From Caproicibacter sp047777415 (GTDB lineage: Bacteria; Bacillota; Clostridia; Oscillospirales; Acutalibacteraceae): a DNA stretch of 64,000 nt. Location: NCBI GenBank assembly GCA_047777415.1, contig JBKEEO010000002.1, forward strand, positions 1,085,289-1,149,288, read 5' to 3'. The stretch's first letter is position 1, and each line of letters begins with the position of its first letter. Shown here piece by piece: positions 8,442 to 17,002 of this stretch. The notes under the pieces are model-generated. The model worked only from the letters and a program-made list of their open reading frames with translations. It searched no databases and was not told where the DNA came from. The position numbers and the translations under genes were made by a program.

Positions 8442-9821
8442 GGCTCTATAATAAATGTTGGGGTGTGACGAATAGGCCTGCGAAAAAAGAGCAAAAAAGT
8501 AGAGCATATTCGATGAAAAAACTTTAAAATGGAGATTACCACACCACCATTTGGGAGGTCATCGATATGCTCTGTACTCATTCTATCGAAAAATTGCTTG
8601 GATTAAAAGGGGTAATCGTAAAAAATGTGAGGCAATTGCCTGATAAAACGGAAATTTTTATTGAGTTACCGAGAAAGCCGCATGTTTGCCCCTGTTGTGG
8701 CCATCAAACCAGCTACGTTCATGATTACCGTTGTCAAACCGTGAAAGACATTCCCGCTTTTGGCAAACATACCTCCCTGATTCTACGAAAGCGCCGATAT
8801 CGCTGCCATTCTTGTGGAAAGCGTTTCTTTGAGGATAATTCGTTTTTGCCTAGATATCACCGCATGACAAACCGTTTAGCCGTATATATCATTTCAAAGC
8901 TTTCCGACGTGCGTTCTTTTACCAGTGTAGCATGTGAGGTGAATCTATCTGTTTCAACTATTATCCGTCTTTTCGATTGTATCCATTATGGAAAACCGCA
9001 GCAATTACCTGAAGTTGTATCGATTGATGAGTTTAAAGGCAATACAAGCGGCGAGAAATATCAGTGCATTCTGACCGATCCGGTCAGTCACCGAATTCTT
9101 GATATTCTTCCTGCTCGATACAACCACAAACTGACAGAATATTTCGGCCAGCTTGACCGTTCTAAAACGAAGCATTTCGTCAGCGATATGTGGAGTACAT
9201 ATGCCGGTATTGCCCAAACATATTTTAAAAATTCCAATTATGTCATTGACAAATATCATTACATTCGCCAAGTATTTTGGGCCTTTGAAGCCGTTCGCAA
9301 GGAAGAACAGAAAAAATTCAGCAAAACCCGAAGAATTCATTTTAAACGCTCCCGAATCTTGCTGAACAAGCGATATCAATTTCTCACTCCTGAGCAAAAG
9401 CAACAGGTCGATCTTATGCTCTATGCCAGTAACCGTCTGCTGACAGCCTACTCTCTGAAAGAACAGTTTTTCAAAGTCCTTGAATCTTCTGACAGCGTGT
9501 CTGCACGGACAGCGCTATCCCATTGGATTATGGCCGCACAAAACAGTGGCCTTTTGAAATTTGTTGCTTGTGGAAATACTATGGTTCGCTGGTCAAAAGG
9601 TATTCTAAATTCGTTTGATTGTCCTTACACCAATGGTTTTACCGAAGGGGTTAACAACAAGATTAAGGTACTCAAACGCAATGCCTACGGTTATCGTAAT
9701 TTTCGTCGCTTCCGCAATCGTATTCTTCACATGTTCCATCATTCAACGAAAAATGGAGCAGCTTAACGCCGCTCCATCCGGTGTTTCCATTTTGGGTTAC
9801 CCCAACTATTGACATAGAGCC
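8442..9821 (+). mobile_element. ISL3-family insertion sequence, intact
   Basis: A 1,380-bp element. Left end GGCTCTATAATAAATGTTGG and right end (reverse complement) GGCTCTATGTCAATAGTTGG form the imperfect terminal repeats. The 8-base target duplication CATTTTTC is present on both sides (8434-8441, 9822-9829), the size expected of ISL3. It carries one transposase gene. A 155-bp relic of a closely related copy lies at 39640-39794. Confidence 0.92.
8567..9766 (+). CDS. ISL3-family transposase
   Basis: 399 residues, full length. The N-terminus has a zinc-finger-like cluster (CPCCGHQT, then CHSCGKRFFE), followed by a helix-turn-helix segment near VNLSVSTIIRLF, then the DDE domain: VSIDEFKG with the first aspartate, VSDMWSTYAGIA with the second, and NGFTEGVNNKIKVLKRNAYG with the glutamate and the family C-terminal signature. 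GGGAGGT precedes the ATG by about 8 bases. Apparently functional. Confidence 0.93.
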   Translation: MLCTHSIEKLLGLKGVIVKNVRQLPDKTEIFIELPRKPHVCPCCGHQTSYVHDYRCQTVKDIPAFGKHTSLILRKRRYRCHSCGKRFFEDNSFLPRYHRMTNRLAVYIISKLSDVRSFTSVACEVNLSVSTIIRLFDCIHYGKPQQLPEVVSIDEFKGNTSGEKYQCILTDPVSHRILDILPARYNHKLTEYFGQLDRSKTKHFVSDMWSTYAGIAQTYFKNSNYVIDKYHYIRQVFWAFEAVRKEEQKKFSKTRRIHFKRSRILLNKRYQFLTPEQKQQVDLMLYASNRLLTAYSLKEQFFKVLESSDSVSARTALSHWIMAAQNSGLLKFVACGNTMVRWSKGILNSFDCPYTNGFTEGVNNKIKVLKRNAYGYRNFRRFRNRILHMFHHSTKNGAA

Positions 9822-10467
9822 CATTTTTCTTATCGTAAAAGTAGGTCCTGTGGTATGTGAGCACTCCGAACTTTGTAAAGATTTCTCGTTTATCACTATT
9901 TCGCTCTACTACAATGCCGTTTTTTCTTCGCCATTTCTTATCGGCTTTTATCTCCTTATCAAGGTTTTCCACGTAGATTTTCATCATATTTAGTATGAAG
10001 TCAAAGGTGATGGTCTCTAGTCCGGTTTCTAGTTCTTCTAGTTTGTTTGTATGAGTTTCGCTCATAAAACTTAAGATTTTATTGATGAAATTTTTGCAGT
10101 TTTGTATTACAATAGTATTCACAAGAGATCCTCCTTTTTAATGGTTTTTTATGGTGATTACATTGTATCAAAAAGTGAGGATCTCTTGTTATTTTTTATC
10201 CTGAAAATGTCCTACAATTATTTTACACTATGTTTCTTTCAAACAAATCACAAAATTTTATCACAAAGAATTCTATTGTTTCTATCCAAAATTTTGCAAG
10301 CCTGTACTGTAAAACTAAGACAGACATGTTCTTTTTAAAGATGATAGATTTAAAAATCAGGCACATTGTTTTGTTAAGCACAGGAGTGTAATTTTTCAGT
10401 TTTGCTACATAATCATGCCAGAGAAGGAAAAACTGTTTTCAAATCTTAAAACAGGAGCAGCTGATTC

Positions 10468-11007
10468 ATGGTTAACATTATTTTATGCGGAGATGTAAAA
10501 GACACATCAGTTTCGCAAGCTTTGATTTCTGCTCTTTCAACATACGGCGGAGTCATATATTCTGGACCTGAACGGATTTTCCAATGTGGCACCACCCCAC
10601 AGTATTTGCTCTATGAATATCAAACTCTGCCGCAAATTGGATTAGAAAAAGGTGTGGTATTGTTTAAAAACAGTATGCTGCCGCAAAAACCAGTTTCTTT
10701 TCCTTCAAACTTTTTATATGTTCTGGAGACAAAAAATGTTCGTGCGGCCGCACTGCTGAAAGATTCGGGTGTTACTGTAGTCACATGCGGTACAAGTTCC
10801 AAGGAAACGCTCAGCATTGCCGGTCTTGAGGAGGACACAGCTGTTTTAAGTTTGCAAAGAACATTGAAAACACTCGAAGGGAAAATGGTGGAACCGCATG
10901 ATTTTACCGTAAAATTCTCCGGTTCGCGCAGTCCGCATCAATTGTTATCGGTGTGCGCCGTCCTGCTGATCGCCGGGGAAGACTCACTGAAAGGTTATCA
11001 GATTTGA
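10468..11007 (+). CDS. Conserved hypothetical protein (179 residues)
   Basis: Not recognised. The start follows an ACAGGAG site by 10 bases. The sequence is soluble and alternates short hydrophobic strands (MVNIILCGD, VVLFKNS, NFLYVLETKN, VTVVTCGT) with helices, suggesting a Rossmann-like alpha/beta fold; a segment VTCGTSSKETLSIAGLEEDTA faintly recalls the C-terminal region of Mur-ligase-type proteins, but I see no ATP-binding motif. It sits upstream of the spore protein gene on the same strand, about 100 bases apart. Confidence 0.65.
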   Translation: MVNIILCGDVKDTSVSQALISALSTYGGVIYSGPERIFQCGTTPQYLLYEYQTLPQIGLEKGVVLFKNSMLPQKPVSFPSNFLYVLETKNVRAAALLKDSGVTVVTCGTSSKETLSIAGLEEDTAVLSLQRTLKTLEGKMVEPHDFTVKFSGSRSPHQLLSVCAVLLIAGEDSLKGYQI

Positions 11008-11108
11008 ATTGAAAAAATTAACATTCATAAAAGTGAGTCTGAAACGCAAAATAGTAAAGCAAACGCAAGGGAAATGAAATCAAACAAACTTTTAAGGAGT
11101 GTTGATTT

Positions 11109-11297
11109 ATGGCTAACAAGAATATCGTTCCTGAAGCTAGAGAAGCACTGGATCGTTTTAAGATGGAAGCTGCATCTGAAGTCGGCGTGAACCTGAAGCA
11201 GGGTTACAACGGCGATTTGACCAGTAGAGAAGCCGGTTCTGTTGGCGGACAGATGGTAAAGAACATGATTAAGAAGTATGAGGAAAGCATGAAATAA
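11109..11297 (+). CDS. Alpha/beta-type small acid-soluble spore protein
   Basis: A 62-residue DNA-coating spore protein. It has the two conserved SASP blocks: ALDRFKMEAASEVGVNL with the E-A/S-E type protease (GPR) cleavage context, and the DLTSREAGSVGGQMVKNMI block. AAGGAG lies 10 bases before the ATG. It shows that the host makes endospores; expression would be expected from a forespore sigma factor, but I cannot assign the promoter. Confidence 0.94.
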   Translation: MANKNIVPEAREALDRFKMEAASEVGVNLKQGYNGDLTSREAGSVGGQMVKNMIKKYEESMK

Positions 11298-11386
11298 CAT
11301 TTCAACTTTCCGATTCGTCCCTAAGTGAAATTTTCGCGTAATTGCTCATTGGAGCTAACCTAAAATAAGTTCAAATAAGTTCTACG

Positions 11387-11434
11387 GATCGTCTCAAAGC
11401 AGCCATTGGGCTGCCGCGAGGCGGTCTTTTTTTG
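11387..11434 (+). terminator. Terminator after the spore protein gene
   Basis: A long stem (GATCGTCTC..CAGCC with GGCTG..GAGGCGGTC, G-U pairs included) with a four-base loop is followed by TTTTTTT. Confidence 0.85.
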
Positions 11435-11471
11435 CAGAAAACTTGGTTCGGTGGATAAAGTCAGCGGCAAA

Positions 11472-11530
11472 AAACACCGGAACCCTTTTATGGAAAAAGA
11501 TCCACGGAAGGAAACCGGTGCTTTAAAAGT
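11472..11530 (-). terminator. Hairpin after the 84-residue hypothetical gene
   Basis: ACACCGG...CCGGTG arms about 35 bases apart, with T-rich ends in both directions (minus-strand tail GTTTTTTGCC). It probably terminates the minus-strand gene at 11641. The remainder of 11435-11640 shows no gene. Confidence 0.55.
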
Positions 11531-11640
11531 AGATTCGGCTGCATTCTTTTAATCATTTGTTTTACCGAGTAAAACAAACTGACTTACACAAAAAATCCAG
11601 CCTCCGTCAATATTGGGTTACATTTGAATCCTGGTGCCTC

Positions 11641-11895
11641 CTACCTCCTTTTGCCGTCCGATTTGCTGTGCCGAAGCGGCTTTCTTCGAATTTGAACATA
11701 TTCTGCCGGCTTTGGAGCCGGAACCGGATAAATATTGCTATAGCTTTCTGCTTCATCTTCTGTAAGGGGAAGAGAGGGTGTCAAACCGGTACATTCCGTA
11801 GCAGAAGCGACAGACTGCTCATTCATAAAAGAAACATCATCTTCAAGCTTAAGTCTTGGTTCGTTATTTTTCTTTTTATCTTGATACTGTTCCAT
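11641..11895 (-). CDS. Small hydrophilic hypothetical protein
   Basis: 84 residues from the ATG at 11895, preceded by AAAGGAG; the longer frame upstream lacks a ribosome site. The protein is charged, low in hydrophobic residues and rich in Lys, Glu, Pro and Ser, ending in a basic KRR tail. No domain recognised; it is probably disordered. Convergent to the spore protein gene. Confidence 0.55.
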   Translation of the reverse strand: MEQYQDKKKNNEPRLKLEDDVSFMNEQSVASATECTGLTPSLPLTEDEAESYSNIYPVPAPKPAEYVQIRRKPLRHSKSDGKRR

Positions 11896-11984
11896 TTTTT
11901 TTACTCCTTTCTCTTTACTATTCTCCCCTTGACCGAACTGTTTAATCCGGATTTTAAAATGCGGCATGCTGGAAATATAAAGAG

Positions 11985-12032
11985 AAATCCTCTAAGCAAT
12001 GCAATGATGCATCACTGAGAGGATTTTTTAAA
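11985..12032 (+). terminator. Orphan plus-strand terminator
   Basis: AAATCCTCT (11985-11993) pairs with AGAGGATTT (12018-12026), followed by TTTTTAAATTTTTT. No plus-strand gene lies directly upstream. It may end antisense or read-through transcription, or an unseen small RNA. The stretch 12033-12287 shows nothing recognisable. Confidence 0.55.
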
Positions 12033-12287
12033 TTTTTTATGCTGCCTGCAGCAGAGTCCGCAATTTGCATACCGACTAAATCAACCATACTATGATAACT
12101 ATATAGTTTTCCTTGGCAATCAACAAAGAGACCGAAACAATGGTGCAGATCCCCGATTTCAAAATTTTAAGCGAATTTATTGCCTGAAAACAGCCTTCCG
12201 CACTTTGAAACCATACATATCAAGCTGTTAAAGCAGCAAAAGCTTGTCTAAGTTTTAACTAACCAAACAAAAATTGCAGTTAAATAA

Positions 12288-12316
12288 TTGACAAACAATC
12301 TTTCACAATCTATAAT
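12288..12316 (+). promoter_or_regulatory. Consensus sigma-A promoter of the TrmB operon
   Basis: A perfect TTGACA at 12288-12293, a 17-base spacer, and a perfect TATAAT at 12311-12316. The transcript would start near 12323, leaving a leader of about 110 bases before the regulator gene. Confidence 0.85.
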
Positions 12317-12432
12317 AGTAACCATTGGTAGCAACTATTCGGATCCTTTCAATGCCGCAGCCACTGCATGTGTTTTTGCCCGGTGCTTGAATTGACCCCT
12401 TCAACCGATTACAATGGAGAAAACGAAAGGGG

Positions 12433-13245
12433 ATGGTTGATGTGGAACGATTGATTCAAGTTCTGCGAAAGTTCAACTACACAGAGTCGGAGGCGAAGGT
12501 CTACGTCTCTCTTTTACAGTCTGGTCCACAGACCGGATACGAAGTTAGCAAGCATTCCAGCGTCCCGCGCAGCAAAGTCTATAATGTGCTTGAATCGCTG
12601 ATTACCCGAGGAGTGGTTGCCACAACACCCGGTGCTAAAACGATTTTGTACCGAGCGGAGCCGATTCAAAGAATTGCCGATCTGCAGAGAACGTTGGTAG
12701 AACAGGAAATCCGCGAACTGCAGCAGGAAGCTAAAAACGTGAGCGTTCCCCGCGATGACGAGCAGGTCTGGAAACTTTCCGGACACCGAAGCATTTTGGA
12801 AAAATGCCGGGAAATGATTTCCGCTGCCGAGCGGGAACTGTTGATTCAGATCTGGACCGACGAACTGCCGGAATTAGAGCCTCTGCTGCTTAAAAAGCAG
12901 GAGGAACTGAACATGCTTGTTATTTTGTACGACCGGGAAGAAAAATACGACACCCGCCTTACAAAGATTTATCGGCATGGGTTCGAACAGGACAGAATTA
13001 GAGAGACAGGATTCCGATGGATTACCATTGCGGCCGATCAGCGAGAGATGTTGCATGCAACCATTCAGAACGACAAAGCATCGGAGGCAATTTATACCTG
13101 CAATTCCAGCATGGTATACTTTGCTGAAGAATATGTGCGGCACGATGCGTATTGCCTGCGAATTATAGACGCATTGCCGAAAGAAGTTTGCAGCGTGTTC
13201 GGTGACAACATGGAAGAGATTCGAGATGTGTTTGCTATCCGATAA
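12433..13245 (+). CDS. TrmB-family transcriptional regulator
   Basis: About 270 residues. Residues 5-75 form the TrmB winged helix: FNYTESEAKVYVSLLQSGPQ, then GYEVSKHSSVPRSKVYNVLE. The C-terminal part is a phospholipase-D-like ligand domain (ISAAERELLIQIWTDELPEL). The ATG at 12433 overlaps the GAAAGGGG site, so a GTG at 12442 with 10-base spacing is the more likely start. It heads an operon with a TSUP transporter and an ornithine cyclodeaminase family enzyme and probably controls it. Confidence 0.86.
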   Translation: MVDVERLIQVLRKFNYTESEAKVYVSLLQSGPQTGYEVSKHSSVPRSKVYNVLESLITRGVVATTPGAKTILYRAEPIQRIADLQRTLVEQEIRELQQEAKNVSVPRDDEQVWKLSGHRSILEKCREMISAAERELLIQIWTDELPELEPLLLKKQEELNMLVILYDREEKYDTRLTKIYRHGFEQDRIRETGFRWITIAADQREMLHATIQNDKASEAIYTCNSSMVYFAEEYVRHDAYCLRIIDALPKEVCSVFGDNMEEIRDVFAIR

Positions 13246-13269
13246 TATTCTTTTGTGGAGGCTCACCTT

Positions 13270-14160
13270 ATGATCGTCAAAATCATTCTATCACTAGTTG
13301 TACTTGTTAACGGTGCATTTGCCGTAGTTTTTGTACGTGACTTAATCAAACACGGAAGAGAAACATTTCAAGAACCAGGAAATCCAATTGCCATCGCACT
13401 TTCATCCATCATAATGTTCTTCCTTTCCACTTTTGGCATTTCGGATTTCGCAATCAGTGCATCTCTGTATCCAAAGACCAAATGGGTCAGTGACAAAAAA
13501 CTGCCCGGAACCATGAACACACAATGCGTGATTCCGGTGGCTGTGATGGCACTTGCCTATATTTCAAGCATCGACGTCAGTCTTGCAACACTCATCATCG
13601 CCATTGCAGCTCAGGTTATTGGTGCCTACATCAGCCCAAGATTTGTTGCAAAGGCTCCCGTCAGGACAATTAAAAAATTCGTTATCGCCGGCTTGTTTAT
13701 TGCAGCGGCCCTCATTCTCGCTGGTAAAATAGGCATCTATCCTACGGGAGGAACCGCAACCGGACTGACTGGGTTCAAACTGGTTTTACTGGGTGTGCTA
13801 AGTTTCGTATTCGGTGCGCTAAACAATATCGGTATCGGATCCTACGCCCTAACCATGACAGCAGTCTACGCCATGGGTCTGAACCCGACAATTGCGTTCC
13901 CCATTATGATGGGTGCCTGCACATTCTCAGTTCCTGTAGGCAGCATGCAGTTTATTAAGCTAAACAACTATTCCCGGAAAATCACGCTGGCAACCTCCAC
14001 TTTCGGTGTCATCGGCGTACTTGTCGCGGTGTTTGTTGTCAAGAGTCTAGATGTCAGCATTCTTCAATGGATTGTTTTGGGAATCATCATCTACAGCGCG
14101 GTCTCAATGCTGTTGAGCCTTCGTAAAACTCCCAAACAGGAACCGGTCGCTGAATCATAA
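13270..14160 (+). CDS. TSUP (TauE/SafE-type) membrane transporter
   Basis: About 296 residues with eight or so hydrophobic helices. The ATG at 13270 is used because GTGGAGG lies 8 bases before it; an in-frame GTG at 13255 is inside that ribosome site. The helix pattern and the FGALNNIGIGSYALTMTAVY and FPIMMGACTFSVPVGS segments fit the TSUP/TauE family of anion exporters (sulfite, sulfonates, other organic anions). The cargo is not determined. It starts 24 bases after the TrmB regulator and precedes an ornithine cyclodeaminase-like gene, so it may move a product or substrate of that enzyme. Confidence 0.8.
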   Translation: MIVKIILSLVVLVNGAFAVVFVRDLIKHGRETFQEPGNPIAIALSSIIMFFLSTFGISDFAISASLYPKTKWVSDKKLPGTMNTQCVIPVAVMALAYISSIDVSLATLIIAIAAQVIGAYISPRFVAKAPVRTIKKFVIAGLFIAAALILAGKIGIYPTGGTATGLTGFKLVLLGVLSFVFGALNNIGIGSYALTMTAVYAMGLNPTIAFPIMMGACTFSVPVGSMQFIKLNNYSRKITLATSTFGVIGVLVAVFVVKSLDVSILQWIVLGIIIYSAVSMLLSLRKTPKQEPVAES

Positions 14161-14243
14161 TACAGATTGCCGGCTTTCGTTTTAAAAAATCAACTCCGGG
14201 GAAACCCCTCCCATCTATGAATTGAGCAAAGGAGATTTTCAGC

Positions 14244-15242
14244 ATGAAAATTGTAATATTGAAACAAGACGACATGAAAAAGGTCTTCACAATGAAAGAT
14301 GCTATCCAGGCGGATAAAGATGCGTTGGAACTATATTCTTCCGGAAAAAGCAACGTTCCGCTTCGCGTCAATCTGGATGTTCCGGAGTATGAAGGACAAA
14401 GCCTGTACATGCCCGGATACGCTGCCGGCGCAAATGCACTCGGAGTAAAAATTGTTTCCGTTTACCCCAAAAACATTGAAAGAGGACTGACAAGCGTTCC
14501 TGCCACTATGGTTCTGGTAAATAACCAAACCGGTGAGGTGTGCAGTCTTATGGACGGTACATATCTCACCCGAGTGCGGACGGGAGCCGTTTCTGGCGCA
14601 GCAACGGATATTTTAGCAAGGAAAGACAGCAGCACTTTTGCCCTGTTCGGTACCGGAGGACAGGCAGAAACTCAGTTGGAAGCCGTTCTTACCGTCCGTC
14701 CAATCAGACTAGTCAAGGTATTCGACATCAGCCCTGAACGCGCCTCGAATTTTGTAGAACGAATGACAGCTGCCTTTGGGGAAAAGTTCGGTGTACAAAT
14801 CATCGCCGCCAAATCATCGGATGAAGCCATTGCAGATGCTGACATTATCACCTGTGTGACTACCACGAAGGTTCCTGTATTCGACGGCAAAAAAGTGAAA
14901 AAAGGCTGCCATATCAACGGCGTTGGTTCTTATACGCCGGAAATGCATGAAATTGATGAGTATACCATCACACATGCGGATAAAGTATATGTGGATACCC
15001 GCGACGGCGTTTTGAACGAATCCGGAGATTTGATTATTCCGATTAAAAACGGAACTTTCAGCGCGGAAAAGGTGACGGGCGAACTGGGCGAAGTCATCTC
15101 CGGAAAAGTTTTGGGTCGTTCTTCAGATGATGAAATCACAGTGTTCAAAACAACCGGCAGCGCCGTGCTGGACATTGTAACAGCACGCCGCATCTATGAA
15201 AATGCGCTGGAAAAAGGCATCGGCTCTGTTGTTGAATTTTAA
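14244..15242 (+). CDS. Ornithine cyclodeaminase / mu-crystallin family enzyme
   Basis: 332 residues, the normal length. The fold has an N-terminal dimer domain and a NAD(P)-binding Rossmann domain with FALFGTGGQAETQLEAV. Before it lies the family segment YLTRVRTGAVSGAATDILA; the KIVSVYP segment follows the substrate-site lysine. Members may be ornithine cyclodeaminases, alanine dehydrogenases or imine reductases, and the substrate cannot be chosen here. AAAGGAG precedes the ATG. Last gene of the TrmB operon. Confidence 0.9.
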   Translation: MKIVILKQDDMKKVFTMKDAIQADKDALELYSSGKSNVPLRVNLDVPEYEGQSLYMPGYAAGANALGVKIVSVYPKNIERGLTSVPATMVLVNNQTGEVCSLMDGTYLTRVRTGAVSGAATDILARKDSSTFALFGTGGQAETQLEAVLTVRPIRLVKVFDISPERASNFVERMTAAFGEKFGVQIIAAKSSDEAIADADIITCVTTTKVPVFDGKKVKKGCHINGVGSYTPEMHEIDEYTITHADKVYVDTRDGVLNESGDLIIPIKNGTFSAEKVTGELGEVISGKVLGRSSDDEITVFKTTGSAVLDIVTARRIYENALEKGIGSVVEF

Positions 15243-15298
15243 TTGCTTTAGCAGAGATCCATATTTTGGCACAACGCTACAAAAGGACACTGCTACAT

Positions 15299-15345
15299 TT
15301 AGGGCTCGGAAAAACTTTACTGTTTTTTCCGAGCCCTATTTTTAT
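15299..15345 (+). terminator. Terminator of the TrmB/TSUP/OCD operon
   Basis: AGGGCTCGGAAAAA pairs with TTTTTTCCGAGCCCT around an 8-base loop, followed by ATTTTTAT. Confidence 0.9.
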
Positions 15346-15645
15346 GTATTGATCTGCTGATGTCGTCCTCCACTTTCAAATTGCGCACCATGTGTTTTTT
15401 CATGGTCTCACACAGTGACATGGTTACTTATATTTTGTTTTCTTTCATTACGCACTATTCGTATCTTTTCTACATGGCGTATTCATTGCCGTGACATTCA
15501 AAAATATGTGATACCATTAAACCATTAGATACATGAGCCCATTTTTAGCACTTTTTTGCTGCACACCTCAAAAATTTTAGGATTAAGTGTAAGGCACTCT
15601 GCGTGTGAATAATACAGATTGCCCTAGTTATTTCAAATTTATTGC
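15346..15645. other. Intergenic stretch with no feature seen
   Basis: A/T-rich sequence between the convergent OCD operon and the permease pair. I see no open frame, strong hairpin or repeat. Confidence 0.5.
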
Positions 15646-16428
15646 TTAACGTTTGATGCCGTATGCAGTAGCTTTTTGTCGGCTGCCAGATATACTGGCC
15701 TTCAGCTTTGTTGAACTAATTGCTTTTACTGGACATGAAGTAATGACAAGCGCGAGCCTCTCTCGATCAATTTGTCCATCGAATTGTTTCAGAGCAGCTT
15801 TCCTATTCCTGATTTCAAATAGCTCGGGGTATGATTTAGCACATAAGGAACATCCTATACAGGCGGATCTGTTAATGGAAACAGGTTCGCTATTTACACT
15901 TTCATCTTCGATTTTTAGCGGCAGGTCATCGGTTGTCACGAATTTCGCCGTAATAAAGGAAAAAATGATAATGGCAATAACAGTAAGGACCCAACGAACC
16001 GCCATAAACTGAAAGCCCAAAAATTTCAGTTCGTTTAAAAGCATAGGTACTTTAATGACCGCCCATGCGCTTAAGATAATGACCAGATTTCTGATAGATG
16101 CACCTTTTTTATAGAGCATGACACACAGTGGGAATGCCGCATAAATCGGCCCTGCCGATATGCTTCCCAATATAAGGGAAAAAATTACGCCCTTTGTTTT
16201 AGCTTCTTTTCCTAGGAACTTCATAATTTGCTTTTTGGGAACCCATGTATCCAGAAGTGCCGTTAAAACAAAGATGACCGGCATAATCATAATCATTTCT
16301 TTTATGTAATAAGCGCTGTTTCTCACAGAATCAATGCCCATGTCCGGTCTAACAATAAACATAGTAATATAAGCGGCAGCAATGATGATGACAAACAGAT
16401 GATCCTTTGCCTTCTGCAGAATCCTCAT
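15646..16428 (-). CDS. Permease half with C-terminal ferredoxin domain
   Basis: 260 residues. Residues 1 to about 165 carry five or so membrane helices including SAGPIYAAFPLCVMLYKKG, a permease (DUF318/ArsP_1-like) signature. Residues about 185-245 form a mono-cluster 4Fe-4S ferredoxin: CIGCSLCAKSYPELFEI and, later, TSCPVKAIS. The fusion suggests redox-linked or cluster-sensing transport, which is inference. Its ATG overlaps the last four bases of the preceding permease half, so the two are translationally coupled. Divergent from a Crp/Fnr regulator. Confidence 0.8.
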   Translation of the reverse strand: MRILQKAKDHLFVIIIAAAYITMFIVRPDMGIDSVRNSAYYIKEMIMIMPVIFVLTALLDTWVPKKQIMKFLGKEAKTKGVIFSLILGSISAGPIYAAFPLCVMLYKKGASIRNLVIILSAWAVIKVPMLLNELKFLGFQFMAVRWVLTVIAIIIFSFITAKFVTTDDLPLKIEDESVNSEPVSINRSACIGCSLCAKSYPELFEIRNRKAALKQFDGQIDRERLALVITSCPVKAISSTKLKASISGSRQKATAYGIKR

Positions 16429-16907
16429 AACAACACCCCCATACCAAGCGCGATTACGATGGCAAAAACAAAACTGAGTCCATTTCTCACAACAGTAAAT
16501 TTCAGACCAAATTCACGTTTTTCCAGCGGGAAAGTCACAATGCCTACCATGGTAAGCGTTGTTAAAAATGCTACTGACGGAATAATTCCCACACCTGCAT
16601 TTACAAGTGTTCCGACAAGCGGAAAGGCGATAAAAGCGGGAATCAAGGTAATGGTTCCGAAGGCGGCGGAAATCACAGTAGACAACAGCAACGACTGTTT
16701 GCCGATGAATTCAGATATGCTTTTAGGGGGCAAAATTGTTAAAATTAAGCCAATGAGAAATATAATGGACAAAATACTGCCTAACATTCCCTTCCCTAAC
16801 CCAAACGCCATTTTCATCGCTTGTTTTGTTTTTTTCTTATCTTTTACCAAAGAGACCATTAAGAAGAGGGCGGTTCCAACCCACATTGACAACGTCAAGA
16901 TATCCAT
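16425..16907 (-). CDS. Permease half (DUF318/ArsP_1-like)
   Basis: 160 residues from the ATG at 16907, preceded by TAGGAGG; the longer frame upstream has no ribosome site. Four or five hydrophobic helices; TLIPAFIAFPLVGTLVNAG is the counterpart of the glycine/proline permease motif in the second half. Together with the following gene it would make a complete permease of about 320 membrane residues, which in most bacteria is one polypeptide. Substrate unknown; relatives move organoarsenicals or metals. Confidence 0.78.
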   Translation of the reverse strand: MDILTLSMWVGTALFLMVSLVKDKKKTKQAMKMAFGLGKGMLGSILSIIFLIGLILTILPPKSISEFIGKQSLLLSTVISAAFGTITLIPAFIAFPLVGTLVNAGVGIIPSVAFLTTLTMVGIVTFPLEKREFGLKFTVVRNGLSFVFAIVIALGMGVLL

Positions 16908-17002
16908 ACAATACCTCCTACACAATTTAAAAAAATTATAAGAGGTATTTCGGAGCAAAAATAGACACCAATGTTTCTTTTTGGTATGATGGTTAAAAAG
17001 AG

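Larger units (their letters stand above)
7352..10122 (-). pseudogene. ISLre2-family transposase, split by ISL3 insertion
   Basis: The N-terminal part runs from 10122 to 9822 and the C-terminal part from 8433 to 7352. Joining them after removing the insert and one 8-bp duplication restores the frame through FYDKKNDTYIYLVDTALG and gives about 460 residues, the normal family length. The C-terminal part has the HIDADEDHVALQ segment and the IHGDGALWIKTG and VLDKYHLNKAL segments typical of this transposase. No other lesion is obvious, so the copy was intact before the second insertion. Confidence 0.88.
7285..10232 (-). mobile_element. ISLre2-family insertion sequence, interrupted by an ISL3 element
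   Basis: The ends are related inverted repeats (about ATAGTGTCAAGTTGTTGTAGGA at the left and ATAGTGTAAAATAATTGTAGGA, reverse complement, at the right; longest exact shared block TTGTAGGA). A 9-base direct repeat TTTCTTTCA flanks it (7276-7284 and 10233-10241), as expected for ISLre2 insertion. Without the 1,380-bp ISL3 insert and one copy of its duplication the element is about 1.56 kb with a single transposase gene. Confidence 0.85.

Noticed and set aside
9005..9403. 132-codon minus-strand frame inside the ISL3 transposase
   Set aside because: Shadow of the clear DDE transposase on the other strand.
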